A stretch of 64,000 nucleotides of DNA from Actinomycetes bacterium. Lineage in GTDB: Bacteria > Actinomycetota > Acidimicrobiia > Acidimicrobiales > Palsa-688. The stretch covers positions 1 to 64,000 of the forward strand of contig JAJZIY010000001.1 in assembly GCA_021828475.1 (NCBI GenBank), written 5' to 3'. Positions 9,189 to 18,386 of the stretch are shown here, piece by piece. How positions within the stretch are numbered: the first letter of the stretch is position 1; every line of letters begins with the position of its first letter. Under the pieces are notes generated by a model that was given only the letters and a program-made list of their open reading frames with translations, did not search any database and was not told where the DNA came from. Position numbers and translations under genes: made by a program.

Positions 9189-9327
9189 TCGCAGGACGGC
9201 ACCCGGCGCAGGCTCGGGCCCGTGGCCAAGCGGGAACCTCTGCAGCCCTGGGCAAGCCGTCGGCTGACCGGAGCGGCCGGTCGCCGGCGGAGGTGCAGCT
9301 GGACGGGCGTAGCGGAGGTGGCCGGCG

Positions 9328-10245
9328 CTATCCGCCGGGCTCAGCCAGGGCCAGGAAGGCCGTGGCAGCGTGGGTCAGCGGAGCGGAGCGGTGGACGACG
9401 ACGAGCTGGCGTTGCACGACCGGTTCCACCTCGGCGACGAGTGCGCCCGCGGCCTCGGCAAGGCGAGCTGCTCCTGCGGGCAGCAGGGCAGCACCCGCTC
9501 CGGCGAGCACCAGTGGAAGGACCGCCTCGCGTTGGGTCGTCTCGACCGCCACGGTCGCCCGGTAGCCCTTGCCTGCCAACCAGGTGTCCACGAGGTCCCG
9601 GCCCGACGTGCCGGGTGGTGTGAGGATGAGCGGCATCCGGGCCAGCTCGGCAGGGCGCACCGGCCCGGCCGCCCGGTCCGTGCCGGGTGGGAACACGGCC
9701 TGCATCGCCTGGGCCCCAATGGGCACCGCCACCATGGCGGAAGGGATATCGGATGCGACTGTCAGGCCGAGCTCGGCTTCGCCGGAGCGGAGTTGCTCGA
9801 GCAGCTCGGCCGGGTTGTCGGGTGAGGCGAGGCGCACCTGTACTCCGGGGTTGCGGCGCAGGAAAGGCCCGAGCACGCCTGGGAGGGGGTCGGACGCCAG
9901 GGTCCGCAGGGCGGACAGGTCGAGCCGGGCGCGCGCCAGCCCGCTGATCTCGGAGGTCACCTGGCGGGCAGAGTCGACGGCGCGCAGCACGCTGCGGGCC
10001 GGCCCGATCAGAGCGCGCCCGGCTTCGGTGAGCGCCACCCCGCGGGGGAGCCGGTGGAACAGCGTGCAGGCGAGGTCTGTTTCGAGCTCGGCGACGGCCT
10101 GGGAGAGCGCCGGCTGGGATATGTGCACCGCCTGGGCCGCTCTGGAGAACCCCCCGCTGTCGACCACTGCGAGGAAAAGGCTCAGACGGCGCACATCCAG
10201 GGCACCCGTGCGGTAGGCGACGGCCTCGGCGTGCTCTGAGCTCAT
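9328..10245 (-). CDS. LysR-family transcriptional regulator
   Basis: LDVRRLSLFLAVVDSGGFSRAAQAVHISQPALSQAVAELETDL; start chosen at ATG 10245. Confidence 0.87.
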   Translation of the reverse strand: MSSEHAEAVAYRTGALDVRRLSLFLAVVDSGGFSRAAQAVHISQPALSQAVAELETDLACTLFHRLPRGVALTEAGRALIGPARSVLRAVDSARQVTSEISGLARARLDLSALRTLASDPLPGVLGPFLRRNPGVQVRLASPDNPAELLEQLRSGEAELGLTVASDIPSAMVAVPIGAQAMQAVFPPGTDRAAGPVRPAELARMPLILTPPGTSGRDLVDTWLAGKGYRATVAVETTQREAVLPLVLAGAGAALLPAGAARLAEAAGALVAEVEPVVQRQLVVVHRSAPLTHAATAFLALAEPGG

Positions 10246-10453
10246 GGTGGTAGGAGTCTCGCAGAGCCAATCGGGGGCAGCGGCACTGCCGGGGACCATA
10301 ACGCCTCCAACCCGCAGATCGTGCAGCGCACGATTGGACGCCTCCGCGCTCGGTACCGGCGAGCCTGCGCCGGGCCGGTTGGGGCGATGGCCGGACATCT
10401 GTGACCCCGCCGCCGCGATCGTCTCGCCACGCCCACTGGCGCGGTAGCGTCCC

Positions 10454-11911
10454 GTGCTCGTGAAGCCTGCTCTGCGCCGGAGGGCGGCGCGCCCGCTGAA
10501 GGTCCACAGCCCCGTGAAGATCCGCCGCCCCGGGCGTCTCCGGCGGCTCGCCACCCTGTGCACCGTGGTGCCGGCGGCGCAGGCCGCAGTCCCGGTGCCG
10601 CATGCGACCGGGGCGCCGGTCGTCGGGGCGACGGTGAGCGGGGCGACGGTGAGCGGGGCCGGCGCGCCGGCGATGGGATCGCCGCCACCGACAGGCTCCT
10701 CGGTTGCAGGGATCGCCGCACTTGCCGACGGCCGGGGCTATTACGTGCTGCGCTCGGACGGTGAGGTGGACGCCTTCGGTGCTGCAACGCGCTACGGCTC
10801 CGTGCCCGGGCACCTGGCACTGGGGGTGACGGCGACGGGCATCGCCCTCGACCCGGCCACCGGCGGGTACTGGGTGCTCGACTCGATGGGCCAGATCTTC
10901 GCCTTCCACGCGCCCTACCTCGGTCGGGTGGTCGTACGCCCGGGTGGGTGGGGCCAGTACCCCGCAGCCGTGGCGATCTCCGCCACCGGGGACGGCAGCG
11001 GGTACTACGTGCTGCGGGCCGACGGCACGGTGGTCGCCTTTCGTGCGCCCTTCTACGGCGACCTCTCGCACCGCCTGCACTACGGGGCGACTGCGCCCGT
11101 CGTGGCCACCTCGCTGGCCACAGATCCCACCACGGGGGGCTACTACGTCCTCACGTCGGTGGGTGGTGTCTACAGCTTCCACGCACCGTTCTTCGGTGCC
11201 CCGGCTGCGACCGGAGCGGCCCGGCCGCTGGTCCAGTCGGCCGGGATCGTCGTGGGACGCGGCGGCCGGGGTTATGCCGTGGCCCAGGCGGACGGGGACG
11301 TCCTGCGCTTCGGGGCGACGGGCAGGGGAGGCAGGGCGGTCCTGCTCCCGGCCGGCGCCACGGCGGTCGCTGCCGCCCTCGACGCTCGGACCGGGGGTCT
11401 CTGGGTGGCGCTCGACTACACACCCGTGGGGGGCTACCTGGACCCGTTGCGTCGCGTCGTGTCGCTCGTGCCCCAGGAGGTGGACCAGGGTGTCGACTAC
11501 TGCGGCCAGGGACCGGTCTACGCCGTTGGACCGGGCCTGGTCGACAACACCCGTAACCCGGAGTGGCCAGGAGGGGCCTTCATCAGTTACCGGCTGAGCT
11601 CGGGCCCGGCCGCCGGTCTGGTCGTGTACGTCGCCGAGAACGTGACGCCCGCAGTCGCAGTCGGCCAGACGGTGTCGGCAACCACCGTCGTTGGTTACCT
11701 GCACGACTCGGGCACCTGCCTGGAGACGGGTTGGGCCAACGCCGCCGACCCGACGGAGCAGGCGGCGGCGCACTACGAGTACGACGGGCGCAACTCGACC
11801 GCCTACGGGCTCAACTTCGATTCCTTCCTCCAGGCGCTGGGCGCCAGGCCGGGGCTGGTGCAGCCGGACGGGCCCCCGGGACCGTTGGCGCCCGGCTGGC
11901 CCCGATGGTGA
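10454..11911 (+). CDS. Secreted repeat (beta-propeller-like) protein with C-terminal M23-like degenerate domain
   Basis: Repeats GYYVLRSDGEVDAFGAATRYGS / GGYWVLDSMGQIFAFHAPYLG; C-terminus DQGVDYCGQGPVYAVGPGLV...VAVGQTVSATTVVGYL. Confidence 0.6.
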   Translation: MLVKPALRRRAARPLKVHSPVKIRRPGRLRRLATLCTVVPAAQAAVPVPHATGAPVVGATVSGATVSGAGAPAMGSPPPTGSSVAGIAALADGRGYYVLRSDGEVDAFGAATRYGSVPGHLALGVTATGIALDPATGGYWVLDSMGQIFAFHAPYLGRVVVRPGGWGQYPAAVAISATGDGSGYYVLRADGTVVAFRAPFYGDLSHRLHYGATAPVVATSLATDPTTGGYYVLTSVGGVYSFHAPFFGAPAATGAARPLVQSAGIVVGRGGRGYAVAQADGDVLRFGATGRGGRAVLLPAGATAVAAALDARTGGLWVALDYTPVGGYLDPLRRVVSLVPQEVDQGVDYCGQGPVYAVGPGLVDNTRNPEWPGGAFISYRLSSGPAAGLVVYVAENVTPAVAVGQTVSATTVVGYLHDSGTCLETGWANAADPTEQAAAHYEYDGRNSTAYGLNFDSFLQALGARPGLVQPDGPPGPLAPGWPRW

Positions 11912-12105
11912 CATCCGGTTGCCAGGCGGCCCGCCAGCAGCCTTCCTGGGCCCCGGGTGACGACGGACGAACGCCGGCAGCGCCATAGGGCCCTTCGGCA
12001 CGACTAGGTCACGGGTGCGCTCCACCCCGCCTTGGCCCTGGTGGCCCGGGGCCAAGATGGTGGCATGGTCAAGCAGTCCGCCATCCCTGCTCCAGGCACC
12101 TCGCG

Positions 12106-14244
12106 ATGACGCGTACGGTCCTGGTCGTCCCCACCGGGCACGGAGTGGGCCTCACGTCGACGTGCTTGGGGCTGGTCCGCGCCCTCCAGCAGCACGGGGC
12201 AGACGTGGCCTTCTACAAGCCCCTGGCGCAGCCAGGCTGCGCCGGCTCCCAGCCGGACCGTTCCACTGCCCTGATGCGCCTGACTGCCGGCCTGGTGGCG
12301 CCCGAGCCCATACCCGCAGCGGAGGTCGAGGCCCGCCTGAGCCAGAGCGGCCTGGACGAGCTCATGCAGGACGTCGTGGCCACCGCTGACCCGCTGTGCG
12401 CCGCGCACGACGTCGTCATCGCCGAGGGTCTCGTGCCTGCCGAAGGCCTGGTGTACTCCGGCCGGGTCAACACGGCCCTGGCCAAGGCGCTGGACGCCGA
12501 TGTCGTCCTTGTGGGTGCACCGTCCGGCGGCTCGGCTGCCCATCTCGCCGAGAGCATGGCCATCGCGGCACAGAGCTACCGCAGTCCGGAGCAGGACAGA
12601 GTCGTCGGTGCCATAGTCAACCGGGCCCCCTCCGTGTCGCCGGGTGACATCGACGAGCTTCGGCTCGCCCTTGCGGAGAGAGACCTGCATCTGGCAGGAG
12701 TCGTGCCCTTCAGCGAGGAGCTCACCTGGCCGCGGGTCGAGGACATCGTCAGGGCCCTGCGCTCGGACGGCCTGGCGGTCACGGCCATGAACGAGGGCGA
12801 CGCACGCAGGCGTGTCAAGGAGGTGATCGTGGCAGCCCAGGGCCTGCCCGGCTTCCTGCCCGCACTGCGCGAGGGGGTGCTCGTGATCGTGCCCGGGGAC
12901 CGCCACGAGGTGATCCTCAGCGCCTGCCTGGCCGCCATGAACGGGGCGCGCCTCGCCGGGTTGCTGCTCAGCGTCGGTATCGAGCCGGACCCCCGGGTCT
13001 GGGAACTGTGCCGTCCTGCTGCGCGCAGCGGGCTGCCCATGTACGTGAGCTCCGAGCTGAGCTACGAGACGGCGACCGTCGTGCACGGCATCGACCCCCA
13101 GATACCGGCGGACGACGCCGGCAGGGCCGAGATGGTGACGGCGGTGGTGGTGCAGGCGCTCGACGACAAGTGGGTCGCCGGCCTCCCTGGAGCCGAGCAC
13201 GTCCGCCGTCTGAGCCCGCCGGCGTTCCGCCACCGCCTGAGCGCTGCCGCCAGGGTGGCGGCCAAGCGCATCGTGCTGCCCGAGGGCACCGAGCCCCGCA
13301 CGCTGCAGGCGGCCGTCACATGCCACCGGCTCGGCGTGGCCCGCCCCGTACTGCTCGGTCAGCCGGAGGAGGTCATGGCCAGGGCCGCCGGGCTCGGCCT
13401 CAGCCTCCCGGGTGGTATCGAGATCGTCGACCCGGTGGAGGTGGCCGAGCGCTATGTAGCCCCCCTCGTCGAGGCGCGCCGGCGCAAGGGAATGACCGAG
13501 GACATGGCCCGCGACCAGTTGGCCGACCCGCTCACCGTGGGTACGATGATGCTGCGTCTCGACGAGGTGGACGGCCTGGTCGCCGGGGCTGAGCACACGA
13601 CGGCCGCGACGCTGCGCCCCGCGCTCCAACTGTTGGGGACCGCACCTGGGGCCGGCCTGGTCTCGTCGGTGTTCTTCATGTGCCTGCCGGACGAGGTGGT
13701 CGTCTACGGGGACTGCGCCGTCAACCCGAGCCCAACAGCGGAGCAACTGGCCGACATCGCCCTGCAGAGCGCGGCGACGGCCAGCGCCTTCGGCATCGAC
13801 CCCAGGGTGGCCATGATCAGCTTCTCCACCGGCACCTCCGGCTCCGGCGTGGACGTGGACAAGGTGGCCGAGGCGACACGCCTCGTACGCGAGCGCCAGC
13901 CTCTACTGGTTGTCGACGGGCCTTTGCAGTACGACGCTGCCTCCGTGGCTTCCGTCGCCAGGACCAAGGCACCGGGCAGCAGCGTCGCAGGCAGGGCGAC
14001 GGTGTTCGTGTTCCCCGATCTCAACACCGGCAACACCACCTACAAGGCGGTGCAGCGCAGTGCCGACGTCGTGAGTATCGGGCCGGTCCTGCAGGGCCTG
14101 TCCAAGCCTGTGAACGATCTCTCCCGCGGGGCGCTGGTCGAGGACATCGTGTTCACCATCATCGTGACCGCCATCCAAGCGGCACAGCGGTCGGCCACGG
14201 GGCCGGGGGCCAAGCAGGGCTCACCCGTCCCCCTTCCCGCCTGA
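12106..14244 (+). CDS. pta: Phosphate acetyltransferase (long form with N-terminal P-loop/DRTGG region)
   Basis: 712 aa; RIVLPEGTEPRTLQAA...VSSVFFMCLP...FSTGTSGSG...FPDLNTGNTTYKAVQRSA. Confidence 0.92.
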   Translation: MTRTVLVVPTGHGVGLTSTCLGLVRALQQHGADVAFYKPLAQPGCAGSQPDRSTALMRLTAGLVAPEPIPAAEVEARLSQSGLDELMQDVVATADPLCAAHDVVIAEGLVPAEGLVYSGRVNTALAKALDADVVLVGAPSGGSAAHLAESMAIAAQSYRSPEQDRVVGAIVNRAPSVSPGDIDELRLALAERDLHLAGVVPFSEELTWPRVEDIVRALRSDGLAVTAMNEGDARRRVKEVIVAAQGLPGFLPALREGVLVIVPGDRHEVILSACLAAMNGARLAGLLLSVGIEPDPRVWELCRPAARSGLPMYVSSELSYETATVVHGIDPQIPADDAGRAEMVTAVVVQALDDKWVAGLPGAEHVRRLSPPAFRHRLSAAARVAAKRIVLPEGTEPRTLQAAVTCHRLGVARPVLLGQPEEVMARAAGLGLSLPGGIEIVDPVEVAERYVAPLVEARRRKGMTEDMARDQLADPLTVGTMMLRLDEVDGLVAGAEHTTAATLRPALQLLGTAPGAGLVSSVFFMCLPDEVVVYGDCAVNPSPTAEQLADIALQSAATASAFGIDPRVAMISFSTGTSGSGVDVDKVAEATRLVRERQPLLVVDGPLQYDAASVASVARTKAPGSSVAGRATVFVFPDLNTGNTTYKAVQRSADVVSIGPVLQGLSKPVNDLSRGALVEDIVFTIIVTAIQAAQRSATGPGAKQGSPVPLPA

Positions 14245-14492
14245 GCGGGCAGTGATCGGGCCTCGGGGCAATGGCCTCGACAAGCAGGCTGACGGCGGCA
14301 CGCACTTCCGCTCGACGGACGAGGTGGGGCGGGTGAAGAGGGGTTCGCCACCACTTTCTTCACTTACCTGTCTTTCGCGGTTTGTTAATGCCGAAAAGGA
14401 AGAAATCGGGCAGGCAGCCATGGGACAGTCCCTGTTCACCGGGTAGGCGGCCCGGTGCCCGGAACCGGGGTGCCGGGCCTCCATCCGGGGGC

Positions 14493-14520
14493 TCAAGCTT
14501 GGTCTTAGCCGGGCCGATGA
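14493..14520 (+). promoter_or_regulatory. Sigma-28/WhiG-like promoter (TCAAG-N15-GCCGATGA)
   Basis: TCAAG at 14493-14497, 15-nt spacer, GCCGATGA at 14513-14520; about 140 nt upstream of GTG 14660. Confidence 0.5.
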
Positions 14521-14659
14521 CTCCCATGTCTTGTATTTCCGCCCTACAGCCGCCCAGAGCCGGAGCGATCCCGGACGACGGGCGACCCCGCACCTTGGTG
14601 GCATGAAATGAGAACATTTGCCTGCCCGAGCGGGCTGCACGCGCACTCACGGGTGAACC

Positions 14660-15559
14660 GTGGCTGAGATGGACAGGGTCTGCGGCCGCTTCGGGTGCCC
14701 GCAGCGCGGTCTGTGGACTGCCGACGAACGTTGTTCGTCCTGCAACTTCCCGACGCGAGTCGGCGCCGAGGCGCACATCGCCAGGCACCGCGCCGCCGAG
14801 CAGGGGATAGACATCAACGCTCGAGCCGGTCCTGGGCCCGCCCCGGCGCCGGCGGCCGTCCCGGGCCCGGTGCCGATGGCAGTGCCTGCGCCCGTACCGG
14901 CCGCTGCGCCGCCCACGTTCGGCGCTCCCTCGACCGTCAGTCCTTTCGGGCCCCCGCCGGCGGCCGTCCCCGCGCCTCGGCCGGCTACCCAGCCCGCCCC
15001 CGTGCTGGCCGGTGTGCCCGTGGGTGCGGCCGCAGCCGCATCCGTCTCCCAGCCGCCGCCGGTACCCCCCATGCCAGGGGCGGTTGCGTACGCCGCCAGC
15101 CGGCCGGCGTCGTCGGCGCCGGCGCGCATCCCGGATCTGTCGAGGACAGCGGCCCCGCCGGTGTCGCTCGGCGCCATAAACGTGCGGGTCAACGACTGCA
15201 CGATCGTCGGCGGCACCGACGTCACGTTTGCCCCGGGCACGATGGGCACCTTCACGGGTACCCCAAAGGGGCTCAACTTCCTCGTCGGCGACGACAGGGG
15301 CGTTCGCTGCGACTACGACGAGGTGCTGGCGGTGGAGGTCGCCGCCGCCGACGAAGCCGGTCAGAGCCTGACAGCGAGCCTGCACTCCAGCGTCGCCAAC
15401 CATGTCCTGGGCCGTCTCAGCGCGCGTTCCAACGTGAACACTCTCGTGGGCATCACCATGCGGCGCGGCTCGCTGGTGTTCCACACCTCCTCGGTGAGCG
15501 CTGCGGAGGCCAGGGACAAACTGAGCGTCATCACGGCCCATCTCGCTCCGGCCGGTTGA
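14660..15559 (+). CDS. Hypothetical protein: N-terminal Cys-rich motif, Pro/Ala linker, C-terminal PH/GRAM-like domain
   Basis: CGRFGCPQRGLWTADERCSSCNF; long P/A-rich linker; ordered C-terminus. Confidence 0.55.
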   Translation: MAEMDRVCGRFGCPQRGLWTADERCSSCNFPTRVGAEAHIARHRAAEQGIDINARAGPGPAPAPAAVPGPVPMAVPAPVPAAAPPTFGAPSTVSPFGPPPAAVPAPRPATQPAPVLAGVPVGAAAAASVSQPPPVPPMPGAVAYAASRPASSAPARIPDLSRTAAPPVSLGAINVRVNDCTIVGGTDVTFAPGTMGTFTGTPKGLNFLVGDDRGVRCDYDEVLAVEVAAADEAGQSLTASLHSSVANHVLGRLSARSNVNTLVGITMRRGSLVFHTSSVSAAEARDKLSVITAHLAPAG

Positions 15560-15733
15560 GCCCACCGGGCTCGCCTGGCCGGCCGGGCAGGCGTGCCAGT
15601 CAGGCGTCCAGGACCATCCTCTGACAGCACGCTCGCCGGCCCGACGCGCCCTGCCCGTGGCGCGCTCGGCGGCCCCGGCGGGCCCAGACGTGCAGGCCGC
15701 CGTGGGACTTGTGTCACGACCGCCCGCACAACG

Positions 15734-15762
15734 TTGACCCAGGCGGGGCGCACTGGTACCCT
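15734..15762 (+). promoter_or_regulatory. Sigma-70-type promoter for the NRAMP-like gene leader
   Basis: TTGACC (15734-15739) - 17 nt - TACCCT (15757-15762). Confidence 0.5.
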
Positions 15763-15768
15763 GGGCGT

Positions 15769-15994
15769 GCCACGACGGCCCCAGACGGTGCCGGCCCAGC
15801 GAAGGAGGTGCGCCTGTGTTGTCACAACCCCCAAGTACCCGGCGCTCTCCCATGCCGGCCGGGTACCGGGCCTGAGTAGGCCCACGCCTCTTCTCCCAGC
15901 GGGCCCCTTCCGGCACAGGAGAGCACTACAGCTCGTTCAGTAGTGCCACAGCGCGCCAGGCGCGCGTGCTCCTCCCCACCGAAAGGAGGCCGTA
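15769..15994 (+). promoter_or_regulatory. Structured 5' leader (candidate cis-regulatory RNA) of the NRAMP-like gene
   Basis: Hairpins 15835-15843/15858-15866, 15868-15873/15878-15883, 15923-15929/15940-15946, 15951-15955/15961-15965, and 15969-15973/15984-15988; the last pairs with the Shine-Dalgarno. Confidence 0.45.
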
Positions 15995-17650
15995 ATGGCC
16001 CGCACCGCCTTGTCGCGTGACGCCTCCCCACAGCTCGTCGAGCGTGACGCTGCCGTCCTCGACTCCGCCCACGTAGGCGACATCCGTGGCGCCTTCGGGA
16101 CCGTCCGCAGGGACGCCACCCTCGCAGCCCCCAGCCTCAGCGCGAAGCTGAAGACCCTGCTCGCCATCGTCGGGCCCGGCCTCATCGTGATGGTCGGGGA
16201 CAATGACGCCGGCGCCTTCGGCACCTACACACAGGCCGGCCAGGACTACGGCACGCGCCTGCTGTGGACGCTGCTGCTGCTGGTACCCGTCCTCTACGTC
16301 AACCAGGAGATGGTGCTGCGTCTCGGCGCCGTCTCGGGGGTGGGCCATGCCCGCCTGATCCTGGAGCGCTTCGGCAAGTTCTGGGGTGCTTTCAGCGTGA
16401 TCGACCTGTTCGTGCTGAACGCTTTGACGATCGTCACCGAGTTCATTGGCGTGACCCTCGCCGTCGGTTACCTGGGGTTGCCAAAGGTGCCGTCGGTCGG
16501 CCTGGCCGCGCTGGTCATCGTCGGGGCGGCCAGCACGGGGAGTTTCAGGCGTTTCGAGCGGACGTGCATGGTGCTGGTGGCGGGCTCGCTCGTGCTGGTG
16601 CCGATCTATCTCGTCGTGCACCCGCCGGCGGCGCAGATGGCGCACGACTTCGTCGTCCCAGGGTTGCCGCACGGCCAGCTTTCCACGGTCATGCTGCTCA
16701 TAATCGCCATAGTCGGGACGACCGTGGCCCCGTGGCAGCTCTTCTTCCAGCAGTCGTACGTGATCGACAAGAGGATCACGACGCGCTTCATGAAGTACGA
16801 GCGCGTCGACCTCTGGATCGGGATCGTGGTGGTGGTGGTAGGGGCGGCGGCCATGTTCGGCTTCACGGATGCCGTTTTTGCCGGGCGCGCCGGGTTCGGC
16901 TCCTTCACCAACGCTGCCGACGTCGCCCAGGGATTGGGCCGTTATGCCTCTCGTGCCATGGGCGACCTCTTCGCCATCGCCCTGCTCGACGCCAGCATCA
17001 TCGGTGCTGCCGCCGTCGGTCTGGCCACCGCCTATGCGGGGGCGGACGTGCTCGGTGTCAACCACTCCCTCCATCGCCCCGTCACCAGGGCCAAGGGCTT
17101 CTACGCCTGCTACGCGGGCCTCATGGTGGTCGCCGGCGGCATCGTCCTACTGCCGGGGGCGCCCCTGGGCCTGCTCACCGAGGGGGTACAGACCCTGGCC
17201 GGGGTACTGCTGCCGAGTGCGACCGTCTTCCTCCTGCTTCTCTGCAACGACCGGGACGTGCTCGGGCCCTGGGTCAATTCCCGCAGGCTCAACCTCTTCA
17301 CCGGTGCCGTCATATGGGTCCTCGTGGTCATGTCGGTAATCCTCACCGCCAGCGTGGTATTCCCCGCTATCAGCGCAGCGCAGATCCTGGCGATCATGCT
17401 GGCTGGGGCCGTCGCCGGTACGGCCCTCGCCGTCTACCTCGCCGTCGCCTCCCGCCGGCAGGCGGCTGGGCGCCTCGTCGTCCCAGTCGAGTGGCAAAAG
17501 AAGGACACCTGGCGGATGCCGCCGCTCAACCGGCTGGGCAAGCCGGTGCTGTCGACGGGTCGGCGCCTGGGCCTGGCCGCGATGCGGGGCTACCTGCTCG
17601 TGGCGTTCGCCCTGGTGGTCGTGAAGATCGCCGAGCTGGCCGTCAGGTAG
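15995..17650 (+). CDS. NRAMP-superfamily transporter with non-canonical metal site (possibly Mg-type NRMT)
   Basis: GPGLIVMVGDNDAGAFGTYTQAGQDYGTRLLW; GTTVAPWQLFFQQSYVIDKR; about 11 TM; AGGAGG 5 nt upstream of ATG. Confidence 0.8.
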   Translation: MARTALSRDASPQLVERDAAVLDSAHVGDIRGAFGTVRRDATLAAPSLSAKLKTLLAIVGPGLIVMVGDNDAGAFGTYTQAGQDYGTRLLWTLLLLVPVLYVNQEMVLRLGAVSGVGHARLILERFGKFWGAFSVIDLFVLNALTIVTEFIGVTLAVGYLGLPKVPSVGLAALVIVGAASTGSFRRFERTCMVLVAGSLVLVPIYLVVHPPAAQMAHDFVVPGLPHGQLSTVMLLIIAIVGTTVAPWQLFFQQSYVIDKRITTRFMKYERVDLWIGIVVVVVGAAAMFGFTDAVFAGRAGFGSFTNAADVAQGLGRYASRAMGDLFAIALLDASIIGAAAVGLATAYAGADVLGVNHSLHRPVTRAKGFYACYAGLMVVAGGIVLLPGAPLGLLTEGVQTLAGVLLPSATVFLLLLCNDRDVLGPWVNSRRLNLFTGAVIWVLVVMSVILTASVVFPAISAAQILAIMLAGAVAGTALAVYLAVASRRQAAGRLVVPVEWQKKDTWRMPPLNRLGKPVLSTGRRLGLAAMRGYLLVAFALVVVKIAELAVR

Positions 17651-17792
17651 CCCTGCGGCGGGGGGCCCCGCCCGACCCGGATGCGAGCCGGGCGTGGGCC
17701 TGCCCAACCTCGTCAGGGGCTGGACTAGCGCATACCTGCACAAGTTACACGCGTGTGATTAGCTTGTAGGAACTTTCCCGAGCAAGCGAGGT

Positions 17793-17820
17793 CACGCCAG
17801 CTGGCTCAACCAGGTCGAGC
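17793..17820 (+). repeat. 28-bp perfect direct repeat, left copy
   Basis: CACGCCAGCTGGCTCAACCAGGTCGAGC, identical at 20126-20153. Confidence 0.95.
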
Positions 17821-17975
17821 TGGTCTTTTCCATATTGACCCGCCGGCTGCTGAGACGAGGGGAGTTCTCCAGCCGATAGGACCTGGTGGCCAAGGTAATG
17901 GCCTGGATAGCCAACTACGACCGTACGGCCAAGCACTTTGCTTGGACCTATGGCTCTTTCACGTCGGCTCCGTGA
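17793..17975 (+). pseudogene. C-terminal fragment of IS630-type transposase
   Basis: HASWLNQVELVFSILTRRLLRRGEFSSR*DLVAKVMAWIANYDRTAKHFAWTYGSF; internal TAG at 17877; stop 17973-17975. Confidence 0.8.
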
Positions 17976-18084
17976 TGTGAGCTCGCACCCTGGTACTGGG
18001 CGAGACCTGTGGTCCCGGGGAGCCGTGAAGCGCCTTCCATGGCGGAAAAGCCACTGCCGCCCCGGCTCACCATGATTTCATGCT

Positions 18085-18320
18085 GCACGGGTGATCGCCG
18101 GTCGGCGATCATCAGTGGCTTTTCCCAGGAACGCCAGGTCCTTTTCTTGCTCGGCCACCTGGTGGCGCAACCTCAGCAGCTCGGCAGGTTCTGCGGGGCT
18201 GCGGGGCTCGTCTGAGCCACCTGCCACGCTTCCAGGCGCCGGCGCTCGTCACGGGCCCAGCGGGCCGGCGACCCCTTGTCTACCGACAGCTCCCCGGCCA
18301 CCTCTATCACCGTCTGGGTC
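18085..18320 (-). pseudogene. IS3-family OrfA (HTH transposase) remnant
   Basis: Minus strand TVIEVAGELSVDKGSPARWARDERRRLEAW then, after a frameshift, AELLRLRHQVAEQEKDLAFLGKATDD. Confidence 0.6.
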
Positions 18321-18386
18321 GACAGGCGGCCCGGTCAGCCCGACCGCAGGTCCTCTCGGGTTGGTTGGACAGTACCATGGGAAAAC

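Noticed and set aside
9341-12055. 904-aa minus-strand ORF
   Set aside because: Antisense shadow of LysR and the 10454 gene; low-complexity, Arg/Gly/Pro-rich composition typical of out-of-frame high-GC reading; no recognisable domain.
15769-15994. Assignment of the NRAMP leader to the M-box or yybP-ykoY riboswitch
   Set aside because: Hairpins are present but I could not find the signature motifs of either class by eye; left unassigned.
18092-18111. 20-bp inverted repeat TGATCGCCGGTCGGCGATCA as an operator
   Set aside because: Lies inside degraded IS3 OrfA sequence; more likely incidental to the remnant.
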